DNA of 64,000 nucleotides. It comes from Hymenobacter rubripertinctus. Its GTDB lineage: Bacteria; Bacteroidota; Bacteroidia; Cytophagales; Hymenobacteraceae. Where the stretch lies: NCBI RefSeq assembly GCF_003583925.1, contig NZ_QYCN01000002.1:76957-140956 (forward strand). The letters are read 5' to 3'. The notes beneath the pieces were generated by a model. It was not told the origin of the DNA. It ran no database searches and was given only the letters and a program-made list of their open reading frames with translations. The position numbers were made by a program, and so were the translations under genes. Below, piece by piece: positions 50,913 to 58,748 of the stretch (position 1 is its first letter; each line of letters starts with the position of its first letter).

Positions 50913-51644
50913 TTAGTTGTCCTGCAAAATATCCATGAACTCCACGGCGGAGTGCTCCATGCGGAACACCATACGCTCGACCATGATGCTGAGCCAGTGG
51001 TAGCCGATGTGGGCGATGATGCCCACGATGAGGCCAGCGGCCGAGGTGACCATTTTGGTGTACAGACCGCCCGAAATCTGGGCAATGCCGAAGTCGCCGG
51101 TGGAGCTGATGGCGTAGAAGATTTTGATTACCCCGATGATGGTACCCACGAAGCCCAGCATGGGTGCAATGCCGGCCACGATGCCCAGCACGTTGATGTT
51201 CTTTTCGAGGCGGGCAATTTCGATTTTACCCACGTTTTCCACGCTGGCCTCAATCTCGCTCAGGGGCAGGCCCACGCGGCGGATGCCCTTCTCAATCATG
51301 CGGGCCAGCGGGGTGGCGTTCTGGGCGCAGAGCATTTTGGCGCCCTGCAAATCCCCTTTCACCATGAGGTTGCCGATGCCGGGCATGAACGACTCGGGCA
51401 CGGCCCCGGCCTTGCGGATGGTGAGGTAGCGCTCCAGAATGATGTAGACCGAGAGGAACAACAGCAAGAACAGGGGCAGCATAATCCAGCCCCCGGCCAG
51501 CACCAGGTCGATGAGCGAGAGGCCCGAGGAGGCGGCCACGGCCTGATCGGCGGCCAGGGCGGCGGAGTCGGCGGCGGCGGGAGAAGCAACCGGGGCCGCG
51601 TCGCCGACCTGGAGTTGCAGAAACAGGGAGAGCAGGAACGTCAT
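50913..51644 (-). CDS. exbB: MotA/TolQ/ExbB proton channel
   Basis: The 243-residue protein has three transmembrane helices: one near residue 45-68 (WIMLPLFLLLFLSVYIILERYL) and a pair at about 150-205 (GIVAGIAPMLGFVGTIIGVIKIF, MVTSAAGLIVGIIAHIGYHWL). The signature GMLGFVGT-like segment APMLGFVGTIIGVI is present. It energises TonB with ExbD. Confidence 0.93.
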   Translation of the reverse strand: MTFLLSLFLQLQVGDAAPVASPAAADSAALAADQAVAASSGLSLIDLVLAGGWIMLPLFLLLFLSVYIILERYLTIRKAGAVPESFMPGIGNLMVKGDLQGAKMLCAQNATPLARMIEKGIRRVGLPLSEIEASVENVGKIEIARLEKNINVLGIVAGIAPMLGFVGTIIGVIKIFYAISSTGDFGIAQISGGLYTKMVTSAAGLIVGIIAHIGYHWLSIMVERMVFRMEHSAVEFMDILQDN

Positions 51645-51772
51645 GCGAGAAGGGAGAGAACTGAAGGCAAAAGAAAAGCTAAAACCAACCGGCAGTAACG
51701 CACTGTCGCGGTGAGTCTTAGCTAGTCAACATTTCGTACTACTGAGGCAATGATTGGTTGGTTTTAGAGCCT

Positions 51773-51858
51773 GGTTGTCAGCTGTTAGTTGTCCGTGAAG
51801 CATTATCACGCTGTTTCAAGAGCACTGGCTGACAACTAACAGCCGACAACTAGCAACG
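51773..51858. repeat. Heptamer inverted repeat before exbB
   Basis: Left arm GGTTGTCAGCTGTTAGTTGTCC, right arm (51828-51858) GACAACTAACAGCCGACAAC. A second dyad (CTAAAACCAACC, 51679-51690, with 51756-51767) lies between it and exbB. Confidence 0.8.
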
Positions 51859-51868
51859 AAGCCCTGTA

Positions 51869-53083
51869 TTAATACTGCTTGATCCACAGGTCGCCCATGC
51901 GCTTGCGCAGGATGCTGGCCTGGCGGTCGGCGGAGGCGCGGTCCCCGTAGTCGGCTACCGACAGCATGAACTGGCGGCTGCCGGGGGCGGGCAGAATCAC
52001 GCGGGCCGGGTGGCCCAGGCGAACCAGCGCCTGCCGGCCCTTTTCGGCGTTGGCCAGGCTCGTGTAGGAGCCGGCCACCACGAAGTAACGACCGGTGCGG
52101 CTTTTAATTGTCGCGTTGTCGGCCACCGGGGTTGCATTGGTGGCGGCGGCTTTTTCCCAGCCCGGCGCTTTGGCCTTGGCCGGCGCAGCCGCTACGGGCT
52201 TAGGAGCCGTTTTAACCTGCACCGGGGCGGCGGCTACCGTCAGGGCGGGCTTGATGGCCGATGCGGGTACCGTTACCTTGTTCGCGGGGGCGACAACGGC
52301 CACAGCGGGCTTGGCGGCCGGCACGACGGCGGCCACAACGGGCGCCGGGGCGGCAACTTCCTCCCACTCACCGGCAGGCGCCGGGGTTGCGGGGGCCGGG
52401 GTTTCGGCGGCGGCGGCACTGGTCAGGCCGGCCTGCTGACGCAGCAGGGTCGGGCGCTCGGCGGTATTAAACGATTCTTTCTTCAGGGCCGAGAGCTGCA
52501 ACGACTCGGGCACCTGGTCCAGCATGTTCAGGTACAGGTACTCGGCCGAAGCGGCCAGGCTGATAACGACGGCCACGCCCAGCGTGCGTAACCACATGCG
52601 GCGGCGCGAGCGGCCGCCCAGTTGCAGAGTAGCCGTGGGCCGCTCCCGGGCCAGCAGCGCATCGGTTGCGCGTACCGGCCGCGACACCAGCTCGGGCAAC
52701 CCGAAGCTGGCTCCCAGCAGGTTCTGGGTGCCGGTGTATTCAAACTCCAACCCGCGGCCCGGGGCCTGCCGGAACGTCCCGATACCGCTCAACTCGGCCC
52801 GACGGCTGGCTTCCAGGTCCTGCTCCATGCCGAGCACCGCGTCGCGCACCAGCTGGCGGGCCTGGGCCGTGGTCAGGTTCAGCTTCGCACTCAGCGCATC
52901 TACCAGCAGCCCGTCGTTGCGGGTCAGGCTTTGGTTGAAGGCCACGCGCTTGGCCGGCGGAACCAGCGTGTGGCGCACCGGATGAATACGGGCGGGTGCG
53001 TAATCGGCAATCAGCCCCCCAAAATCGGGAATGATAACGCAGTCGTGGTCCTGAAGCAGGGTACGGATATGGTCAGCGAGCAT
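51869..53083 (-). CDS. HU-CCDC81-like and SPOR domain protein
   Basis: The 404-residue protein has an N-terminal HU/CCDC81-like DNA-binding fold (MLADHIRTLLQDHDCVIIPDFGG..., RVAFNQSLTRNDGLL), a transmembrane helix near 170-190 (MWLRTLGVAVVISLAASAEYLYL), an Ala/Pro/Val-rich linker and a C-terminal SPOR domain (FVVAGSYTSLANAEKGRQALVRLGHPARVI...DYGDRASADRQASILRK). SPOR domains bind denuded peptidoglycan at division sites. TATATTTC at 53126-53133 gives a likely -7 element consistent with the ATG at 53083. Confidence 0.88.
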   Translation of the reverse strand: MLADHIRTLLQDHDCVIIPDFGGLIADYAPARIHPVRHTLVPPAKRVAFNQSLTRNDGLLVDALSAKLNLTTAQARQLVRDAVLGMEQDLEASRRAELSGIGTFRQAPGRGLEFEYTGTQNLLGASFGLPELVSRPVRATDALLARERPTATLQLGGRSRRRMWLRTLGVAVVISLAASAEYLYLNMLDQVPESLQLSALKKESFNTAERPTLLRQQAGLTSAAAAETPAPATPAPAGEWEEVAAPAPVVAAVVPAAKPAVAVVAPANKVTVPASAIKPALTVAAAPVQVKTAPKPVAAAPAKAKAPGWEKAAATNATPVADNATIKSRTGRYFVVAGSYTSLANAEKGRQALVRLGHPARVILPAPGSRQFMLSVADYGDRASADRQASILRKRMGDLWIKQY

Positions 53084-53125
53084 AAGCAAAGGGCGCGAAA
53101 GAGCAGCTGGAATAGGGAACGGAAG

Positions 53126-53133
53126 CCGAAATA
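53126..53133 (-). promoter_or_regulatory. -7 element for the HU/SPOR gene
   Basis: TATATTTC on the minus strand, one change from TAnnTTTG, 43 bp upstream of the start. Confidence 0.35.
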
Positions 53134-53275
53134 TACAAAACTGGCCGGCATCCCAAGCGCGCCGCAGGACCGGCAAAGCAGGAACTACCTGATGGATAGC
53201 TTCCCGTTGGGTCCTGCGGCGGGCTTAGGCTGACAGGCTTATGGGTGAGTCCGGACTGCCCACCCAGCGCAGAAA

Positions 53276-54982
53276 TTAAAAGTCGTAGGTAACGCCGGCC
53301 AGCACGTTGAGGCCCTTTACCGGGTAGTTCAGGAACCGCTCGTTCTTGCGGCCCAGCAGGTTGTTGCCCATCACGAAGAGGGAGAGCTTGTCCATGATCC
53401 GGTAATCAGCGCGCAGGTTAAGATCGATAACCGAACTGGTCTGGCCCGGCGTGGGGTTGTAGCGCACCGGCGACGGACCCGGAGGAACCGACGGGATTTC
53501 GCGGCCATGAAAGTTGGTACCGTAGCTGGCGCTGTAGGTGTAGAGCTCGGCGCCCACCAGCAGCTTGTCGTAGAAGTTGTAGCTACCGAACAGCACCGTT
53601 TGCAGGGCCGGGCGGTGGAAGGGCTGGGTCAGCGTTTTCACGTTGTAGCCGTTGTAGTCGGCCTTGAGGCCCAGGCGCAGCTGCTCGGCGGCATTATACA
53701 CCACCTCGCCGTGCACGCTCACCAGCTGGGTGGCCTTCTTGTCGTATACCAGCTCGAACTTGGTGGAGTCGCGGCGGGAGTTGTTGTAGAAGTACAGGTT
53801 GCGGTCGTTGGAGAGCGTCACGCGGGCATTTACTTGCAGGGCGCGGGCGGGCGTGGCGTTGAAGCCGAAGTAGAGCGTGGGGCCGCGGCGGGTGTCGGCC
53901 ACGCGCACGTTGGGAGCCAGCCAGGGATTCTCGGTACTCAGGTCATACAGTGTGACGCGCTGAATGGCTCCGCCCAGGCCCGCGAAGGCCACCAGCTTAT
54001 CTTCCGTCACGGTGTAGGCCGCGCGCAGGGCCGGGTACACGTTGAACTGCCGGGCGTTGTTGATGGTGTCGCCGGTGTAGCCCAGCGTCGCGCCCACGGT
54101 CAGGGCCAGCCGGTTCAGGGTCACCTCGTAGGCCGGCGTCACCTGGAAAAAGGGCCGGCTCACCGTGAGCGAATCCTTGTGGGAGATAAACGATACGTCG
54201 CCATCGACCCGCGCGCGGCTGGTTTCGGAGAGGCGGTAGTTGGAGCGCAGCGTGGCGTACACGTTGCTTTCCCGGGCCTGGAAGGCATCCGACCAGTAGT
54301 TGAAGCCCAGGCCCACATCATACTGGAAGGCGGCGGCCTGGTCGCGGTTGCGCACGTAGACGTTGGTGGCCACCCGCTTGAACACCTGCTTGAGGCTGTC
54401 CGGCCGGGGCAGCTCCGACACGTTGCGGTTGTAGCCGTAGAAGTTGTACCGCTCCCGGCCCAGGTCTACCTTGGCGCCCAGCGTGAGCGGGCCGCTGTAG
54501 GTTTCGCCGTTCAGGCCCAGGCTGGTCTGGCTCTGGCGGGAGTTCTGCTGGTCCACCGGCCCCCGCGACGAGGACAAGTGCTTCAGGTCGAGGCCGTAGC
54601 TGGCGTTTTCGGAGCGGGTGTTGTGCAGGTAAGCCCGGCCCAGGAAGGTGCCGTAGTTACCAATGCCCGCCTTGAGGTAGTTGCCGGTGAGTTCGGGCAG
54701 CTGCTCCTGGCGGATGGTCACGATGCGCACCGTGGGGTTGAGCTTGTCGGCCGGCAGGCGGAAATCGGGGTAGGTGTAGCTCAGGGGCGCGGGCGTTTTG
54801 GCCGGGGCCTCAATCTTCACCTTCTCGAAGTTGCGGGTGGCCTCGGGCAGCTCGTTCACCCGCTCCTTCACAATCTCGATTTCGGCGTCCTCAATCTTGC
54901 CGCGGGTCTTCTGCGCCCAGGCACTGGAGGCCGGGGCGGTGGCAGTCAGCAGGGCTGCGGCGGCCAGGAGTTTATGGTTCAT
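53276..54982 (-). CDS. TonB-dependent receptor-like outer-membrane protein
   Basis: The 568-residue protein has a signal peptide (cleavage near SAWAQ) and then antiparallel beta-strand patterns with alternating Tyr/Arg through to a terminal LNVLAGVTYDF. No plug domain is visible; the barrel is short for a TonB-dependent receptor. It lies between the large TPR gene and the HU/SPOR gene and shares the strand with TonB-ExbBD, so it probably belongs to the same envelope system. Confidence 0.82.
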   Translation of the reverse strand: MNHKLLAAAALLTATAPASSAWAQKTRGKIEDAEIEIVKERVNELPEATRNFEKVKIEAPAKTPAPLSYTYPDFRLPADKLNPTVRIVTIRQEQLPELTGNYLKAGIGNYGTFLGRAYLHNTRSENASYGLDLKHLSSSRGPVDQQNSRQSQTSLGLNGETYSGPLTLGAKVDLGRERYNFYGYNRNVSELPRPDSLKQVFKRVATNVYVRNRDQAAAFQYDVGLGFNYWSDAFQARESNVYATLRSNYRLSETSRARVDGDVSFISHKDSLTVSRPFFQVTPAYEVTLNRLALTVGATLGYTGDTINNARQFNVYPALRAAYTVTEDKLVAFAGLGGAIQRVTLYDLSTENPWLAPNVRVADTRRGPTLYFGFNATPARALQVNARVTLSNDRNLYFYNNSRRDSTKFELVYDKKATQLVSVHGEVVYNAAEQLRLGLKADYNGYNVKTLTQPFHRPALQTVLFGSYNFYDKLLVGAELYTYSASYGTNFHGREIPSVPPGPSPVRYNPTPGQTSSVIDLNLRADYRIMDKLSLFVMGNNLLGRKNERFLNYPVKGLNVLAGVTYDF

Positions 54983-55136
54983 AGAATCGTGGGGCTGGGG
55001 GGCTCAAGGGTCCGGAGTACGGTTCTGGCAGTCCGGGCCGACGCGGGCCTCTCCCCTGTTTATTTTTGATTTTCAACTACTTGTAGCAATCCGCTTTAAC
55101 CGTTGCTCAAGGCATACGCGACTACCGGGCGCGGGC

Positions 55137-58100
55137 TTATTCCTCGGCCGGCACCGTGCTGGGGTAGCCGGTGGTGTCGGCGGCGGGCACCAGCGAGTTG
55201 CGGGCCGGGGTTTTGCCAGCCGGCGTTTTACCGGTGGGCCTGGTGGTTTTGGCGGGCGCTTTGGCCGGGGCCTTGCCGGCCGCCGGGGCCGGCACCGACG
55301 CGTCGGCCGGCAAAGCGGCCAGGCGCTGCTTGGCCCCGGCCACGATTTCGGGTACCGGGAATTTGTTGTCGATGATGGAGTTGAGCGTGGCCCGGGCCTG
55401 GAAGATTTCGTTCTGCTCCTTGTAGGTGTCGGCAATCAGCAGGAAGGCCCGGCCCAGCCACAGGTCGTAGGCAGCGAAGTCGGCGTTGCTCTTGTAGGCC
55501 GCGTCGAGGGCTTCGGGGTACTTCTGCTGCTGAAACAGGGTCTGGGCCAGCAGGTACTGGGCCTCGGCCCCGCTCTCATCCTTGGCCGCGTTGGCGGCGG
55601 CCGTCAGCTCAGTTACGGCCTGGTCGAGGGAGCCGGCCTTGTAGCTGGCCTTGCCCAGATACAGCAGGGCCAGGTTGGTGGCGTTGAGCGCCGCGCCGCC
55701 CTGGGCCTGGAGCTCCTGGGCCACCCGGCGGGTAGTGCCCAGGTCGCCGGCCTCGTAGCTGCTCTTCATCAGCCCGATGCCCGCATTGGCCACTTCGCGC
55801 TTGTTTTGCGAGGCATCCCGCAGGCGGCCGTAGTACTTGGCGGCCTCGGGGTAATTCTTGTTCTCAAACTCGAGGTCGGCCAGCCGGCCCAGGGCCCGGT
55901 TCACGAACTCGCTCTTGTTTTCCTCCACCACCGCTTTGAGGCGGGGCAGGGCCTCGGCCTTGCGGTCGGTGCGCAGGTAGGAGTCGGCCAGGAAGTAGCG
56001 GCCGTCGGCGGAGAGCACGGTGCTGGGGTACTGCTTGAGGTAGTTTTCGAGGCGCGGAATGGCCTGGGCGTACTTCTCGGCCAGGTACAGCGACTTGGCC
56101 GCCTCAAACTCCACGCTCTCCGAAGCCTTGCTGTCGGGGTTCTGCTGGCGGAACTGGGCCAGGTACTGGTCGAACTCCTCCGTTTTGCCCTGGGCCGTGA
56201 GGCTCTCCTGGAGCGAGTAAATAGCGCTCTGAGCCGATTTGGTGCGCGGGAACTGGCTCAGCACCCGCTTGAAGTCCTCCGTGGCCTTGGGGTGCTGGTC
56301 CAGGTTCTGGTAGGCCACGCCCCGCTTTTGCAGGGCCTGGGGCACAAGCGGCGAGTTGGGCCGGTTGGCAATGAGCCGGGAGAACCCGTCCACGGCGGGC
56401 TGAAACGAGCCGGCCTCGTAGTCGAGCTGGGCCTGCTGATACACCGCGTCGTCGGCGTAGCGCGAGTTGGGCGTGGTTTTGAGCAGGGTGCTCAGGGTGC
56501 TGGCGGCCTCGTCGCGGCGGCCCAGCAGGCCCAGCACCACGCTTTTCTGGTAGTAGGCGTAGTCCTTGTCGGCGGCGTTGGCCGCAATCACCTTGTTGTA
56601 CTGCTCCAGGGCGGTTGGGTACTGCTTGGCCAGGTAGTAGGTGTCGCCCAGGCGCAGGGTCACGTCGTAGTAGTTGGCGTCGGTGGGCTTGGCCTGGGCG
56701 TCGCTCAGCCAGGCCTGAAACTGCTGGCGGGCCCGGTCGTAGTCCTTGGTGTTGTAGTAGGCGTAGCCCAGGCCGTAGCGGGCCTTCTGGTCGAAGTCGG
56801 TATCGGCGGCGGTGCTGCGGCGGCTGGTGCGGGCGGCGGCGGTGTAGGCCGTAATGGCGGGCGGGTACTGCTGGCCGATGGAGTAGATGTCGCCCTTGAG
56901 CACCTGGGCGGCGGCCCGCAGCGCGTCGTCCTGCGAATACTGGAGGCTCTTATCGAGCAGGGGCAGCGCGTCCTGGTAGCGGTTGTCGTTATAGAGCGTG
57001 GCCGCCTGCAAATAGGCCACCCGCTGGTAGGTGGCGTTGAGCTTGGCGCTCCGGTCGTCGAGCTTGTCGAGGTAGTTGAGGGCCTGGGCGTAGTCGGAGG
57101 AGTTGAGGAAACTCTCGCTCAGCAAATCATCCACGGCCGGCTGGTTCTTGGAGCGCGGAAACCGCTTCGGGAAGTCGCGCAGGGCGGCAATGGTTTCCGG
57201 CCCGTTGCCGAGCTCGTAGCTGACCTGGGCGTACTTGAGGGTGGCGTTTTCGGTGATGAGCTTATCGAAATTCAGCTGCCGGGCCGCCCCGAACGAGTTC
57301 AGGGCCAGCTGCTTCTGGTTGGTTTTGAGGTAGCTCAGGCCCAGGTGGTAGGCCGCGTTCTGGCCCAGGGAGTCGCGGCGGGCGGCCACGCCCTTGAAGC
57401 TGCCGATGGCGCCCTTGAAGTCGCCCTGCTTGAAGTTGGCGTAGCCCACCTTGTACTGCACTTCGGGCTCGATGCGCTTGCGGCCGGCAGCATACTTGTC
57501 GAAGTACTCGGCGGCCTGCTTGAAGTCCTCCTTCTGGTAGTAGGCATCGGCCAGCAGCAGCTGAATCTCGTCGGCGCTCTGGGGCGGCGGCGTTTGTTTC
57601 AGCACGGGCGTGGCGTAGGCAATCAGCCCATCGTAGTCGCCCTCCTTGTAGTACATCTGGCTCATCACGGCCGGCACCACGGGTTTGTAGGCGTCGTTCT
57701 GTTCGGCCACGGCCAAATCCTTGCGGGCCCCGGCGAAGTCGCCGGCCCGGTAGGCCAGGTAGCCCGCGTAGTAGGCGCTGGCGTAGCGGTACTGGTGGTT
57801 GCCGGCCTTGTTGCGGTCAAACTGGAGCCGGGCCTTGTCGAACTCCTTCTGGGCGAAGTAGCTGTAGCCCAGCTTGAACTCCGACTCGGCCCGCTGGTCC
57901 TCGCTCAGGTTATCGGGGCCCACCTTCTGGAGGTAGTCGATGGCCCGGGCGTAGTCCTTCTTGTTGAAGTAGAACTTGCCCAGCTCGAAGTAGGCCTGGG
58001 TGGCCTTGGGGTGGGTGGGGTTGTGGGTGGCGAAGCCCAGGATGCGGTCCTCGGCATCGGGGTGAAACAGGTAGAGGCCGGCCAGGGCGTAGTAGTACTC

Positions 58101-58331
58101 GGCGTCGGCGAGGCGGCCGGGAGTCAGTTCGCCCTGGCGGCGCTCGGTGAGGCTGAGGTAGCGCTGGAAGGCCTGCTGGGCGGCCCCGTACTTGCCCCGG
58201 CCGAAGAGCTCCAGGCCTTCCTGGAAGTGGCGTTCATCGTTGGTAAAAACCTGCGTTTGCTGGGCCAGGGCGGCCAGCGGGGCGGCGGCGCTCAGCGTGG
58301 CGGCCAGCGCCAGACGGGGGAATAGGTTCAT
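55137..58331 (-). CDS. Large exported tetratricopeptide repeat protein
   Basis: The 1064-residue protein has a signal peptide (MNLFPRLALAATLSAAAPLAALA) and near-continuous TPR/Sel1-like helix pairs through about residue 980 (for example FQRYLSLTERRQGELTPG, YFNKKDYARAIDYLQKVGP, YFDKYAAGRKRIEPEVQYKVGYANFKQGDF). A Pro/Ala/Lys-rich tail follows. No catalytic domain. It probably scaffolds envelope proteins; it heads the cluster with the barrel protein 154 bp downstream. Confidence 0.88.
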   Translation of the reverse strand: MNLFPRLALAATLSAAAPLAALAQQTQVFTNDERHFQEGLELFGRGKYGAAQQAFQRYLSLTERRQGELTPGRLADAEYYYALAGLYLFHPDAEDRILGFATHNPTHPKATQAYFELGKFYFNKKDYARAIDYLQKVGPDNLSEDQRAESEFKLGYSYFAQKEFDKARLQFDRNKAGNHQYRYASAYYAGYLAYRAGDFAGARKDLAVAEQNDAYKPVVPAVMSQMYYKEGDYDGLIAYATPVLKQTPPPQSADEIQLLLADAYYQKEDFKQAAEYFDKYAAGRKRIEPEVQYKVGYANFKQGDFKGAIGSFKGVAARRDSLGQNAAYHLGLSYLKTNQKQLALNSFGAARQLNFDKLITENATLKYAQVSYELGNGPETIAALRDFPKRFPRSKNQPAVDDLLSESFLNSSDYAQALNYLDKLDDRSAKLNATYQRVAYLQAATLYNDNRYQDALPLLDKSLQYSQDDALRAAAQVLKGDIYSIGQQYPPAITAYTAAARTSRRSTAADTDFDQKARYGLGYAYYNTKDYDRARQQFQAWLSDAQAKPTDANYYDVTLRLGDTYYLAKQYPTALEQYNKVIAANAADKDYAYYQKSVVLGLLGRRDEAASTLSTLLKTTPNSRYADDAVYQQAQLDYEAGSFQPAVDGFSRLIANRPNSPLVPQALQKRGVAYQNLDQHPKATEDFKRVLSQFPRTKSAQSAIYSLQESLTAQGKTEEFDQYLAQFRQQNPDSKASESVEFEAAKSLYLAEKYAQAIPRLENYLKQYPSTVLSADGRYFLADSYLRTDRKAEALPRLKAVVEENKSEFVNRALGRLADLEFENKNYPEAAKYYGRLRDASQNKREVANAGIGLMKSSYEAGDLGTTRRVAQELQAQGGAALNATNLALLYLGKASYKAGSLDQAVTELTAAANAAKDESGAEAQYLLAQTLFQQQKYPEALDAAYKSNADFAAYDLWLGRAFLLIADTYKEQNEIFQARATLNSIIDNKFPVPEIVAGAKQRLAALPADASVPAPAAGKAPAKAPAKTTRPTGKTPAGKTPARNSLVPAADTTGYPSTVPAEE

Positions 58332-58387
58332 CTAAAAGTCGTTGCGCGGAGGAGCCCCGCGCACCGGGGGCGGCGGCGGGAGGAACC

Positions 58388-58395
58388 CAAAAGTA
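58388..58395 (-). promoter_or_regulatory. -7 element for the large TPR gene
   Basis: TACTTTTG on the minus strand matches TAnnTTTG, 56 bp upstream of the start at 58331. Confidence 0.5.
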
Positions 58396-58543
58396 GCGAA
58401 AAGTTCGGGCGGGTTGCCCCGAAATGGGCTTGGGGGCGGTTTTTAACGGTGGCGGGGAGATAGTTTGGGGTGACAATCCTGCGTAAGTTTGTAAGGTTTG
58501 TAAGTAGTGTAAGAACTGCTTTTACCAGTTTCTTCTTGCTTTT

Positions 58544-58648
58544 GCGCGTTCACCCACTCTGCTTAGGTTATGAGGTACCGAATGCCCCCCTTCTGAAGCC
58601 CCAGCGGCCTCAACAGCCCCAACAGCCTCAACAGCCAAGGCTTCGTCT
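58544..58648 (+). repeat. Imperfect direct repeat, left copy
   Basis: The block opens GCGCGTTCACCCACTCTGCT and ends in CAACAGCC units followed by GGCTTCGTCT. It aligns with 61077-61165 over about 90 bp with many substitutions; the left copy has extra CAACAGCC-like units. The pair flanks the methyltransferase gene. Confidence 0.7.
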
Positions 58649-58748
58649 CTACTAACGGTTATCCAACATCATCTTCGGAACCAACAGTGGCCTGCAACTA
58701 CCCTTCTAAATACCGTTCCTGACCTGGAATCAAAATTCAACGCCTTAG

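Noticed and set aside
54798..58325. Very long plus-strand open frame of 1175 codons opposite the TPR gene.
   Set aside because: Antisense shadow of GC-rich coding sequence; its Leu/Val/Gly-rich translation shows no domain, while the minus strand has clear TPR repeats and a signal peptide.
58480..58520. Period of about 8 bp (GTAAGTTTGTAAGG...) before the methyltransferase as a further hairpin element.
   Set aside because: No complementary arm is present.
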